DNA of 8,417 bases from Elusimicrobiota bacterium (lineage in GTDB: Bacteria > Elusimicrobiota > Elusimicrobia > 2-02-FULL-39-32). The stretch is taken from positions 1 to 8,417 of the forward strand of contig JACPSV010000144.1 in NCBI GenBank assembly GCA_016193115.1, written 5' to 3'. Within the stretch, counting starts at the first letter, position 1, and each line of letters opens with the position of its first letter. The notes beneath the pieces are model-generated. The model was not told the origin of the DNA and did not search any database. It saw nothing but the letters and a program-made list of their open reading frames with translations. Below, in pieces: positions 1-6,990 of the stretch. A program made the position numbers and the translations under genes.

Positions 1-224
1 ATTTTATCTGAAACTTTAGCGCCTCCAAGAATTGCGACATATGGTTTTTCTGGATTTTCGAGTAACTTCGATAAACATTCAATTTCCTTTTGAATTAAAA
101 ACCCACAGCCTTTGTCTTTAACAAATTTCGTAATGCCATCAACCGAAGCATGTGCTCGATGAACTGCACCAAACGCATCATCAATGTACACCTCTACATG
201 TTCTGCAAGTTCTTTTGCAAATCG
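1..224 (-). pseudogene. pgk: Phosphoglycerate kinase internal fragment, cut by the window edge
   Basis: The minus-strand frame from 224 to 1 reads [20 protein letters not shown], then [15 protein letters not shown] and later [14 protein letters not shown]. These are hallmark segments of phosphoglycerate kinase, the glycolytic enzyme that transfers phosphate between 1,3-bisphosphoglycerate and ADP: the DDAFG.xHRAHAS segment of the N-terminal domain and the [10 protein letters not shown] segment. Only about 74 codons are present. There is no start codon, a TAA (227-225) lies just upstream in frame, and the frame is still open at base 1. The stretch is A+T-rich (67 G/C in the first 180 bases by hand count, about 37%) and favours codons such as AAA, TTA and GCA, unlike the rest of the window. 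Family assignment is firm. Whether it belongs to this genome is doubtful, because it is joined to an aminotransferase start in another frame. Confidence 0.85.
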
Positions 225-340
225 TTAAAGAGTTCCGCAAACTCTTTGGTGCGGTGATGAATGATAGGCAACGATTCCATCTGCAAAGTCTGAGGCGGGA
301 TCGGCGTTGGGCCGGGAGTCAATAGAATTTGCGTGTCCAT
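194..340 (-). pseudogene. Class V aminotransferase (serine/alanine-glyoxylate type), N-terminal fragment
   Basis: The ATG at 340-338 opens a 48-codon frame ending at TAG (196-194). It begins MDTQILLTPGPTPIPPQTLQ and continues with [18 protein letters not shown]. The LLTPGPTPIPP start and the HHRTKEF segment are typical of the N-terminus of class V PLP aminotransferases (alanine-glyoxylate, serine-glyoxylate or serine-pyruvate aminotransferase), normally about 380 residues. A good ribosome binding site lies six bases upstream. The protein stops before the PLP-binding region, because the sequence switches to a phosphoglycerate kinase fragment in another frame. The start looks like a genuine, well-formed gene start; the truncation is probably an assembly join, less likely a genomic rearrangement. 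Which aminotransferase substrate it used cannot be told from 48 residues. Confidence 0.8.
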
Positions 341-346
341 GAACTT

Positions 347-352
347 TCTCCT
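347..352 (-). promoter_or_regulatory. Ribosome binding site of the aminotransferase fragment
   Basis: AGGAGA on the minus strand lies six bases before the ATG at 340. It supports that ATG as a real start, even though the gene is broken about 45 codons later. Confidence 0.7.
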
Positions 353-369
353 TTACACAGATCGCCCAT

Positions 370-442
370 CGTCATTCCCGCGAAAGCGGGAATCCAGAAC
401 TGATTTTCTGCCGACTAGATTCCCGCTTTCGCGGGAATGACG
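370..442. repeat. Paired REP-like element: perfect 25-bp inverted repeat with 23-base spacer
   Basis: Arms at 370-394 and 418-442 are perfect reverse complements over 25 bases. Each arm holds its own hairpin, TTCCCGC-GAAA-GCGGGAA. The core fits ATTCCC-N8-GGGAAT, the consensus known from Neisseria dRS3 repeats and from REP-type repeats in many bacteria. Two such units in opposite orientation with a short spacer form a REPIN-like arrangement. The element lies 23 bases after the lon stop and about 29 bases before the aminotransferase start. No run of T follows on either strand, so it is not a typical intrinsic terminator, although the strong hairpin could stabilise the lon mRNA 3' end. A small non-autonomous mobile element is the alternative. 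Confidence 0.8.
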
Positions 443-465
443 TTAGGTTAAGTATTTTTCAAACT

Positions 466-2808
466 TTATTCCAGCGCCTGATGGAGGACGTCTTCCATCT
501 GTTTAACGCTGACCAGCTTGACGTCTTTTAAGATCTCTGGAGGAATTTCCGTTAAATCTTTTCGGTTTCCTTCGGGGTAAAGCACAGTTTTAATTCCTTC
601 CCGATGGGCGGCAATCACTTTTTCTTTGAATCCTCCGATGGGAAGGACCTGCCCTCTCAAAGTAATCTCTCCCGTCATGGCGATATATTTCTTGACCGCT
701 CGGCCGCTGCAAACGCTGGCCACGGCCGTTCCAATCGCTATCCCAGCCGAAGGACCGTCTTTGGGAACCGCCCCTTCCGGCACATGCACGTGAAAATCCG
801 TCTCCTGAAAGAAACCGTTCTGAATCTTAAACTTTTTCGATTGCGCCCGGACATACGAGAGAGCGGCTTGCGCGGACTCGCGCATGACTTCTCCCAGTTT
901 TCCCGTAAGAAGAAGTTTTCCTTTTCCTTTCATGGCGTTCACTTCGATGGCTAAAAGTTCCCCGCCGTGTTCCGTCCAGGCAAGTCCGGTGGCCACACCC
1001 ACGCCATTCGTAACCCGGGAATCTTTATAAAATTCCGGTATGCCCAGATATTCCTGCAGTTGGGACTGTTTCAAATGAATCGAAGCGGGAGATCCCGCCG
1101 ATGCGGACTTCTTGGCGACTTTACGGCAAATTTTGGCGATCTGCCTTTCCACGTTGCGAACGCCGGCTTCTTGGGTATAGTCCGTGAGAATCTTTTTGAG
1201 AACCGAATCGTCCATTTCTAACTGTTGAGATTCCAAACCGTGCTCTTTCAACTGTTTGGGGATCAAAAAATTTCTGGTGATAGCGATCTTCTCCGAGTCC
1301 ATGTAGCCCGGGAACCGAACCACTTCCAAACGGTCATGGAGTGAGACAGGAATATTGTAGAGACTGTTAGCGGTTGTGATAAAGAGCACTTCACTTAAGT
1401 CAAATCCAACGTCCAAATAGTGGTCCGTGAAATTTGAATTCTGTTCCGGATCCAGCACCTCCAAAAGAGCGGCGGACGGATCTCCTCTCCAGTCCGATCC
1501 CATTTTGTCAATTTCGTCCAACAAAAAGACGGGATTTTTGGATTTGGATTTGCGCAGAGACTGCATGATCCGGCCGGGAAGAGAACCGATGTAGGTTCTG
1601 CGATGTCCCCGAATCTCCGCTTCGTCGCGCACTCCTCCCAAAGAAATTCGAACGAAGTTTCGTCCCAAGGCATTGGCAATGGATCGGGCCAGGGACGTTT
1701 TACCGACTCCCGGCGGCCCCACAAAACAGAGAATGGGCCCTTTCATTTTCTTCACCAACTTCAAAACGGCCAGATATTCCACGATCCTCTCTTTGGCTTT
1801 CTCTAAACCGTAATGTTCTCCGTTCAAAATTTTCTCGCACAGAACCATGTCCAGATTATCTTTGGTTTTGACGGCCCATGGCAGCTGGATCAGCCAGTCC
1901 AAATAGGTCCGGATCACGGTGGCTTCCGGGGAGAACGGGGTCATTTTCTCCAGCCGTTCACACTCTTTACGGGCCACTTCCCGGGCTTCGTCGGTCATCT
2001 TGGCTTCTTTGACCTTTTCATAGATGTCCTGCACTTCTTTGACGAAATCGTCTTTCTGGCGAAGCTCTTTTTGAATCGCTTTCATCTGTTCTGTCAGATA
2101 ATACTCTTTCTGGCTTTTTTCAATCTGGCTGCGCACGCGCGCCTGAATTCTTTTCTCCAAATTCAAAATCTCAATCTCCGCGGTGAGCGATTCGATCACC
2201 TTCTCCATTCTCAACCGGACAGGCAATATCTCCAACAAATTCTGCTTATCCGCGGTTTTTAGGAAGAGGTGGCTGGCCACGGCGTCCGACAGGTGACCCG
2301 GCTCATCAATGGACTGAACGGAAGCGGCCACTTCCATGGGCACCCTGCGGGTCAATTTTACATACTGGTCAAAAAGGGAATTGATTTGGCGGGAGAGCGC
2401 CAAAACCTCTTTACTTTCTTCCACAGGCTCTTCCACGCGATGGAGTTTAGCTTCCGAATAGTTCTTGTCCGGAACGGTTCTCAATTCCTGCAAGACCGCT
2501 CTCTGCACCCCTTCCACCAAAATCTTGAATGTGCCGTCCGGCATCTTAGCCATCTGCAACACTTCGCAGACCGTTCCCACGAGGAAAAGGTCGTCCTCCT
2601 GAGGATCGTCCACCTGCACTTTCTTTTGAGTTGTGACGAAAACAAGATGGTGAGTCGCCATGGACTCTTCCAATGCGCGAATGGATTTTTCCCTGCCCAC
2701 GGCCAAAGGCAGGACCATCGTTGGAAAAACCACGACGTCTCGAACCGGCAAGAGCGGCAGAGATCCGGGCGCTTTGGATTTTGGGTTGGACTGCGGTTGC
2801 GGGCTCAT
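466..2808 (-). CDS. lon: Lon ATP-dependent serine protease
   Basis: Lon is a cytoplasmic homo-oligomeric AAA+ protease that degrades damaged proteins and short-lived regulators. This 780-residue protein has the usual length. The N-terminal substrate-binding domain starts with [19 protein letters not shown] (about 17-35), followed by a coiled-coil stretch (about 200-285). The AAA+ module carries Walker A GPPGVGKT (364-371), Walker B VFLLDEID (427-434) and the typical [15 protein letters not shown] segment (400-414). The C-terminal protease domain shows the PKDGPSAG serine motif with Ser687 and the lysine motif GGFKEK with Lys728, a Ser-Lys dyad; most relatives have GGLKEK. The ATG overlaps the clpX stop as ATGA, with a GAGAG purine stretch upstream, so translation is probably coupled to clpX. 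It is the last gene of the tig-clpP-clpX-lon series. No heat-shock promoter is evident directly before it. Confidence 0.98.
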   Translation of the reverse strand: MSPQPQSNPKSKAPGSLPLLPVRDVVVFPTMVLPLAVGREKSIRALEESMATHHLVFVTTQKKVQVDDPQEDDLFLVGTVCEVLQMAKMPDGTFKILVEGVQRAVLQELRTVPDKNYSEAKLHRVEEPVEESKEVLALSRQINSLFDQYVKLTRRVPMEVAASVQSIDEPGHLSDAVASHLFLKTADKQNLLEILPVRLRMEKVIESLTAEIEILNLEKRIQARVRSQIEKSQKEYYLTEQMKAIQKELRQKDDFVKEVQDIYEKVKEAKMTDEAREVARKECERLEKMTPFSPEATVIRTYLDWLIQLPWAVKTKDNLDMVLCEKILNGEHYGLEKAKERIVEYLAVLKLVKKMKGPILCFVGPPGVGKTSLARSIANALGRNFVRISLGGVRDEAEIRGHRRTYIGSLPGRIMQSLRKSKSKNPVFLLDEIDKMGSDWRGDPSAALLEVLDPEQNSNFTDHYLDVGFDLSEVLFITTANSLYNIPVSLHDRLEVVRFPGYMDSEKIAITRNFLIPKQLKEHGLESQQLEMDDSVLKKILTDYTQEAGVRNVERQIAKICRKVAKKSASAGSPASIHLKQSQLQEYLGIPEFYKDSRVTNGVGVATGLAWTEHGGELLAIEVNAMKGKGKLLLTGKLGEVMRESAQAALSYVRAQSKKFKIQNGFFQETDFHVHVPEGAVPKDGPSAGIAIGTAVASVCSGRAVKKYIAMTGEITLRGQVLPIGGFKEKVIAAHREGIKTVLYPEGNRKDLTEIPPEILKDVKLVSVKQMEDVLHQALE

Positions 2809-3902
2809 GCGCTCTCTTTCAGCTCATTTTCCCGAATCAAGATGGGAGGTCTTTCTCCCAGAACCGCATTCAGATCTACAATGCACCGCCTTAAACTTTT
2901 GTCTTCAGGCAGATCGTACATGCCGTCTAAAACGTCCAGATCTTCCAGCACCGCAATCACGGGCAGTCGTCCCACCAGTTCCGGGATCAGACCGTGACGG
3001 ATCAGATCTTCCGGTTGCAGAGACTTCAAAAGTTCGTAGGTCTTCTTTTCTTCCTTCACTTTCAGTTCCGCTCCGAACCCAACCATCTTCTTTCCGACTC
3101 TCTGTTCCACGACTTTTTCCAAACCTTCAAAAGCGCCTCCGCAAATAAAGAGGATGTTGGACGTGTTGAGCTGAATATAGTCCTGCTGAGGGTGTTTTCG
3201 TCCTCCCTGCGGCGGCACATGCGCAACCGTCCCTTCCAAAATCTTCAGAAGCGCCTGTTGCACCCCTTCCCCGGAGACGTCCCGCGTGATGCTGGGACTG
3301 TCCGTCTTGCGGGAAATTTTGTCAATCTCGTCAATATAGACGATCCCTCTTTCCGCGCGTTTCACGTCATAGCCGGCGTTCTGAAGAAGTCTCAAGAGAA
3401 TGTTTTCCACGTCTTCCCCCACGTACCCCGCTTCCGTCAACGTGGTCGCGTCCGCGATCGCGAAAGGGACATGCAGAAGTTTAGCGAGAGTTTGCGCCAG
3501 CAGAGTCTTGCCGGTGCCTGTCGGCCCAATCAAAAGGATGTTAGACTTCTGCAGCTCAATGTTCTGAAACTCCGACCCGATCGGAAGTTTTGCGGTCCCC
3601 TGATCCTGAGAGTCCAAACGCCGGAAATGGGCATAGACTGCCACGGAAAGGATACGTTTGGCGCGCTCCTGAGCAATCACGTATTCGTCCAGAGAGCTCT
3701 TGATTTCCGCGGGTTTTGGAACTTTGCGCACCGACCGCTTCTCATCCTCGTCGCTGATTTTCTGCAAGAGGGCGTAAGAGTTGCGAATACACTCCTCGCA
3801 AACGTACACGCCGTTCCCGCCGATGAGTTTGAGCCCATCGCGTTTGGAACGATTGCAGAAAACGCAATCGAAAGATTCTTTACCGTCCCGCCCTATCGCC
3901 AT
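2805..3902 (-). CDS. clpX: ClpX ATPase subunit, lacking most of the small AAA+ domain
   Basis: ClpX is the AAA+ unfoldase that feeds substrates to ClpP. Visible parts: a C4 zinc-binding domain (Cys13, Cys16, Cys35, Cys38), Walker A GPTGTGKT (126-133), pore loop GYVG (159-162), Walker B IVYIDEID (187-194), the RKH loop (235-237), a VGF tripeptide (274-276) at the place of the ClpP-binding IGF loop, and the arginine-finger region GRLPV (Arg312). At 365 residues it is about 60 shorter than E. coli ClpX (424). [12 protein letters not shown] (312-323) is followed at once by VLDGMYDLP; in E. coli these points are separated by about 61 residues that include the sensor-2 GAR motif and most of the small domain. 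The break is in frame, between 2934 and 2933. The gene starts one base after the clpP stop, with only a weak GGA upstream. A canonical ClpX hexamer would not be expected from this protein as written. Confidence 0.95.
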   Translation of the reverse strand: MAIGRDGKESFDCVFCNRSKRDGLKLIGGNGVYVCEECIRNSYALLQKISDEDEKRSVRKVPKPAEIKSSLDEYVIAQERAKRILSVAVYAHFRRLDSQDQGTAKLPIGSEFQNIELQKSNILLIGPTGTGKTLLAQTLAKLLHVPFAIADATTLTEAGYVGEDVENILLRLLQNAGYDVKRAERGIVYIDEIDKISRKTDSPSITRDVSGEGVQQALLKILEGTVAHVPPQGGRKHPQQDYIQLNTSNILFICGGAFEGLEKVVEQRVGKKMVGFGAELKVKEEKKTYELLKSLQPEDLIRHGLIPELVGRLPVIAVLEDLDVLDGMYDLPEDKSLRRCIVDLNAVLGERPPILIRENELKESA

Positions 3903-3903
3903 T

Positions 3904-4515
3904 TTATTTTTTCCGGGTTTGGATTACTTCATCTACAAGACCGTAGTTTTTCGCGTCTTCAGCGGACATATAAAAATTCCTTTCGGAATCGCTCTTCACT
4001 TTCTCCAGAGTTTGTCCCGTATGTTTAGCCAGAATCTGGAGCAGCTTCTCTTTAGTGCCCAAAAGTTCCTTGGTTTCAATATGAATATCGGTCACCGATC
4101 CGGAAATTCCTTCCCCATAAATTAAGGGCTGATGAATCATGATCCGCGAGTGAGGCAAAGCAAACCGTCGTCCTTTAGTTCCCGCTCCTAAAAGCAAAGC
4201 GCCAAACGACATGGCCATCCCCATGCAGATGGTTGTGATCGGCGGGCGGATATACTGCATCGTATCATAGACGGCCAGTCCTGCGCTCACCATTCCTCCG
4301 GGAGAGTTGATATAGAGGTTAATATCTTTTTCCGGATCTTCCGCTTCCAGGTACAAGAGCTGCGCAATGATGAGGTTGGCGGAATCGGTGGTGACAGCGC
4401 CCTCGTAACCGCCGACAAAAATAATCCGGTCTTTTAATAGTCTGGAGAAGATGTCATATCCGACCGCCGCTCCCTGGTTCCATCTCTCAATAATCGTAGG
4501 CACTAACGCTGGCAT
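3904..4515 (-). CDS. clpP: ClpP ATP-dependent Clp protease proteolytic subunit
   Basis: ClpP forms a double heptameric chamber that hydrolyses proteins threaded in by ClpX. The 203-residue length is standard, with essentially no propeptide. The family core is clear: [17 protein letters not shown] near the N-terminus and [20 protein letters not shown] (67-86). The catalytic triad is present: Ser103 in [11 protein letters not shown], His128 in IMIHQP and Asp176 in KSDSERN. GMAMS replaces the commoner GQAAS around the nucleophile, a conservative change that should not affect catalysis. The start at 4515 is fixed by a strong ribosome binding site and by family alignment. The gene overlaps the tig end by 13 bases and is followed by clpX after one base. 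Confidence 0.98.
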   Translation of the reverse strand: MPALVPTIIERWNQGAAVGYDIFSRLLKDRIIFVGGYEGAVTTDSANLIIAQLLYLEAEDPEKDINLYINSPGGMVSAGLAVYDTMQYIRPPITTICMGMAMSFGALLLGAGTKGRRFALPHSRIMIHQPLIYGEGISGSVTDIHIETKELLGTKEKLLQILAKHTGQTLEKVKSDSERNFYMSAEDAKNYGLVDEVIQTRKK

Positions 4516-5822
4516 GCAATTACCTCCTTGATTTTGGCTCGATCCATCAAAAATCGAACGACTTTTGCTTCCGTGATCTGGTTGAGAATTTTGGAATGAT
4601 TCTCCCGCACAAGTTTTTGCACTTGTTCCGTTTTATCCGCGTTAGCAGCCACAATTTTTTCCGTCTCTTGATTGAACTCTTCTTCCGTTGCCTGCAGTTT
4701 TTCCTGCAGAGCAATACCTTGAATCAGGTAGGCCAGCCGCACGGACTCTTCCGCTTGCGGTTTCAACCGTTCCCGCAAACTCTTTTTTCTCTTTTCAATT
4801 TCTTCCGCTGCCGGCGGCGGATCTTCCCCGCGTTCTTTCTCCTTCTCCAACGTTTGGTTCACTAAAGATTCCAATTGCAGGGACACCAAAGATTCCGGCA
4901 AGGGAATGGGGTTTTCTTTGAGGATTTGGTCTAAAATCTTCTTCTCCATTTCAGACTGAGACTGATGGTCTAACCATTTCTGAATCGTCTCTTCTACCTT
5001 CCCTTTCAACTCTTCCAAGGACTGAAATCCCACGTCTTTAGCCAGATCATCGTCCAGATTCGGCAGAGACATCTCTTTAATCTCGCGTAGAGTGATTTGA
5101 AAGACGATCGTCTTGCCGGCCAAATCTTTGCGAGGATACTCTTTAGGGAACTGGACAGGCGCTTCCCGCATTTCTCCGCGCGACGCGCCCAATATGCCTT
5201 CCGCAAACCCCTGAACCGTGTGCGGATTTTCCAGATGAATCAACTGATTTTCCGCTTTCAAGTCTGGCACGGGAACACCTTGAACCGACCCCACATAGTC
5301 CACCACCACGTAATGTTTCTTTTCCGCTTTTTCGGCGCTGGAGGGAGCCAGCTGGGAACTTCGTTCCCGCAATAGATTTAACTCTTTCTCGATATCCTGC
5401 GGGCTCGCTTTCTTGACGGTTTTCTCAACGGGAATACCCGTATAATTCTTCACCTTAAAATTGGGGTTTCGTTCTACAATCAATTCAAACGTGAGCGACC
5501 GGTCTTCCTTAAAATTCAACTGGTTGATCATGGGAGTGACAATCGGGTGAAGAAGCTTTTCTTTCAGGATTCCGGAAACAACCTCGTTCAGGATCTGGTC
5601 CATCGTGCGGCTTTTGACCCGATCCGAATAGTTCTTTCGGACTAATTCGGTGGGCGCCTTGCCTGCCCGAAATCCCGGCAGTTGGGCCACTTTCCGGATC
5701 TCTTCGGTGACCTCGTTTTCTTTCTTGTCCACGACCTCACAAGGCACCTGAACGGAAAAAACCACCTGACAAGGTTTTTCTTCTTTCGTTTTAAACTTAA
5801 TTTTCTCTAATGCGTTTTCCAT
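4503..5822 (-). CDS. tig: Trigger factor, ribosome-bound chaperone and peptidyl-prolyl isomerase
   Basis: Trigger factor binds the ribosome exit tunnel and shields nascent chains. From the ATG at 5822 the protein has 439 residues, close to the family norm. The N-terminal ribosome-binding domain (about 1-115) carries the signature [10 protein letters not shown] (GFRAGK at 50-55). An FKBP-type isomerase domain spans about 165-250 ([19 protein letters not shown], then QGFAEGILG). The rest is the helical C-terminal chaperone domain, rich in Glu, Lys and Gln. The frame stays open up to an ATG at 5858, but those 12 extra codons (MEVRILSPAKNS) are translated from the 3' half of tRNA-Leu, so the internal ATG is the better start. 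Only nine bases separate it from the tRNA and no Shine-Dalgarno sequence is visible there. The stop lies inside clpP. Confidence 0.95.
   Translation of the reverse strand: MENALEKIKFKTKEEKPCQVVFSVQVPCEVVDKKENEVTEEIRKVAQLPGFRAGKAPTELVRKNYSDRVKSRTMDQILNEVVSGILKEKLLHPIVTPMINQLNFKEDRSLTFELIVERNPNFKVKNYTGIPVEKTVKKASPQDIEKELNLLRERSSQLAPSSAEKAEKKHYVVVDYVGSVQGVPVPDLKAENQLIHLENPHTVQGFAEGILGASRGEMREAPVQFPKEYPRKDLAGKTIVFQITLREIKEMSLPNLDDDLAKDVGFQSLEELKGKVEETIQKWLDHQSQSEMEKKILDQILKENPIPLPESLVSLQLESLVNQTLEKEKERGEDPPPAAEEIEKRKKSLRERLKPQAEESVRLAYLIQGIALQEKLQATEEEFNQETEKIVAANADKTEQVQKLVRENHSKILNQITEAKVVRFLMDRAKIKEVIACQR
4522..4529 (-). promoter_or_regulatory. Strong ribosome binding site of clpP
   Basis: AAGGAGGT, nearly a perfect anti-16S match, lies six bases before the clpP ATG. 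It is inside the last codons of tig, so clpP is translated from the same mRNA. It is the best ribosome binding site in the operon. Confidence 0.85.
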
Positions 5823-5831
5823 TGAATTTTT

Positions 5832-5913
5832 TGCCGGGGAGAGGATTCGAACCTCCATAAGTTTCCTTACTAGCTCCTAAGGCTAGCGCGTCTACCAATT
5901 CCGCCACCCCGGC
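5832..5913 (-). tRNA. tRNA-Leu, anticodon UAG
   Basis: The 82-base minus-strand sequence folds into a complete cloverleaf. The acceptor stem GCCGGGG/CCCCGGC is perfect over 7 bp with discriminator A. The D arm is GCG/CGC with GGTAGA in the loop. The anticodon stem CTAGC/GCTAG encloses CTTAGGA, giving anticodon TAG at 5879-5877, which reads CUA and other CUN leucine codons. A long variable arm TAAG-GAAA-CTTA marks a type II tRNA. The T arm is GGAGG-TTCGAAT-CCTCT with one G-U pair. CCA is not encoded, as AAAAA follows. It lies between the promoter at about 5982-6010 and tig, so it is probably cut out of a tRNA-tig precursor transcript. Confidence 0.97.
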
Positions 5914-5971
5914 AGGACACTCTACATCGGGACAGCCTCTGAACGTTCGCCGCGCGCCCATGGCGTAACAG

Positions 5972-5983
5972 ATAAGCGCTTAT
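5972..5983. promoter_or_regulatory. 12-bp perfect palindrome at the predicted transcription start
   Basis: ATAAGCGCTTAT is a perfect 12-bp palindrome overlapping the downstream end of the -10 box and the expected start of transcription near 5975. A repressor or other regulator binding here would block initiation. No known regulator is recognised from the sequence and the match may be chance. Confidence 0.35.
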
Positions 5984-6010
5984 TATAGATTTTCAGTCGA
6001 ATTTTTGCAA
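5982..6010 (-). promoter_or_regulatory. Sigma-70-type promoter for tRNA-Leu and the tig-clpP-clpX-lon operon
   Basis: On the minus strand, TTGCAA (6010-6005) is followed after exactly 17 bases by TATAAT (5987-5982), a perfect -10 box with four of six matches to the -35 consensus. Transcription should start near 5975, about 60 bases before the tRNA. It lies in the 122-base gap (5914-6035) between the cysteine synthase gene and the tRNA, the only gap of this size between intact genes in the window. No clear intrinsic terminator is seen in that gap, so read-through from the upstream operon is possible. Confidence 0.8.
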
Positions 6011-6035
6011 CGGAACCCTAACCCCTTGGAAGCGC

Positions 6036-6989
6036 TCAGGATCTACTTTCTTCAAAGAATTTCCAGTGTTCTTCCCAGTATTTGAGGACTTCTTCCCAGA
6101 ACTGGGTGCGCAAGTAGCGGTCCCCGCTGTCCGGGAAAACCGTCACGATCATCCCTTCTTTGATCTCGTTGGCGATCTGGTAACACGCCTGCAACGCGGC
6201 GCCGGAAGAGTAACCGGCCAATATCCCTTCCTGACGGGCCAGACGGCACGTCATCTCGTAGGCATCTTCTGTAAAAACCGGTATTTTTCTTTGATGCACG
6301 GACGGATCGTAAATTCCGGGCACGATGGAAGAAGCCATGTGTTTCAATCCTTCCAGACCGTGCAGATCGCCCGCAGGTTCCACGGCGATGATCTGAATGG
6401 AAGGGTTCAACTCGCGCAGACGGCGTCCGTTCCCCATCAAAGTTCCCGACGTTCCGATTCCCGCCACAAAGTGGGTGAGTTTTCCTTCCGTCTGTTTCCA
6501 GATCTCTTCGGCGGTGGTTTCGTAATGCGCTTTCCAGTTGTTGGGATTGTTGTACTGGTCCGGCATATAGTATTTCCCGGGGTTTTGGCGATAAATCTTT
6601 TGCGCATCCAGAATGGCTCCGTCGGACCCTTCCAAAGGATCGGAAAAGATGACTTTCGCTCCGAACGATTCTATGATTCTCTTTTTCTCGGAAGCGTTTT
6701 CCGGCATCACTAACTCCAGCTTAAATCCCAAAGCCGCCGCAATCAAAGCGTACCCGATACCGGTATTGCCGGAAGAGGAATCGAGAATGGTTTTATCCGT
6801 CGTCAGTTGACCGGAACGGACCGCTTCCAGAATCATTTTTTTGGCGGGACGATCTTTAACGGATCCGCCAGGATTTCTGAACTCCGCTTTAGCATAAATA
6901 GAGACGCCTTTCGGAATCCACCTTTGGAAGGAAGAAAGTTTGATGAGCGGAGTATTGCCGATCGCGTCTAAAACGGATTGTCCTCTCAT
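6036..6989 (-). CDS. cysK: PLP-dependent cysteine synthase family protein (CysK/CysM)
   Basis: This 317-residue fold-type II PLP enzyme should make cysteine from an activated serine and a sulfur donor. Visible motifs: AIGNTPLIKL near the start, NPGGSVKDRPAKK with PLP lysine Lys45, substrate loop SSSGNTG (71-77), phosphate-binding GIGTSGTLMG (177-186), GYSSGAA (259-265) with the serine facing the PLP ring nitrogen, and PDSGDRYL near the end. The segment LHGLEGLKHM...VPGIYDP (about 209-229) differs from the GIGAGF loop of classical CysK and resembles the layout in thiocarboxylate-dependent CysM enzymes, so the sulfur donor and acceptor are open. The frame extends to 7076 but overlaps the permease; the ATG at 6989 is one base after the permease stop, preceded by GAGGGG, and matches the family start. 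Close spacing indicates co-expression with the transporter. Confidence 0.92.
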   Translation of the reverse strand: MRGQSVLDAIGNTPLIKLSSFQRWIPKGVSIYAKAEFRNPGGSVKDRPAKKMILEAVRSGQLTTDKTILDSSSGNTGIGYALIAAALGFKLELVMPENASEKKRIIESFGAKVIFSDPLEGSDGAILDAQKIYRQNPGKYYMPDQYNNPNNWKAHYETTAEEIWKQTEGKLTHFVAGIGTSGTLMGNGRRLRELNPSIQIIAVEPAGDLHGLEGLKHMASSIVPGIYDPSVHQRKIPVFTEDAYEMTCRLARQEGILAGYSSGAALQACYQIANEIKEGMIVTVFPDSGDRYLRTQFWEEVLKYWEEHWKFFEESRS

Positions 6990-6990
6990 T

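Noticed and set aside
370..442. CRISPR repeat or intrinsic terminator
   Set aside because: There are only two units, in opposite orientation, with one spacer, so this is not a CRISPR array. No T-run follows the hairpins on either strand, so a rho-independent terminator is not supported.
466..2808. Possible altered Lon active site (GGFKEK rather than GGLKEK)
   Set aside because: The catalytic Ser687 and Lys728 are kept and a Leu to Phe change beside the lysine is mild. Length and domains are normal.
2269..2997. Plus-strand open frame (242 codons) opposite the lon N-terminal half and the clpX end
   Set aside because: The opposite strand encodes clearly conserved Lon and ClpX segments. No ribosome binding site or recognisable domain supports this frame.
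2994..4028. Long plus-strand open frame (344 codons) opposite clpX and the clpP end
   Set aside because: It mirrors conserved clpX codons on the other strand, its translation matches no family I recognise, and it crosses two well-supported genes. Treated as a shadow frame.
3904..4515. Possible inactive ClpP because the nucleophile context is GMAMS rather than GQAAS
   Set aside because: Ser103, His128 and Asp176 are all in place and the rest of the protein is standard; the change is conservative.
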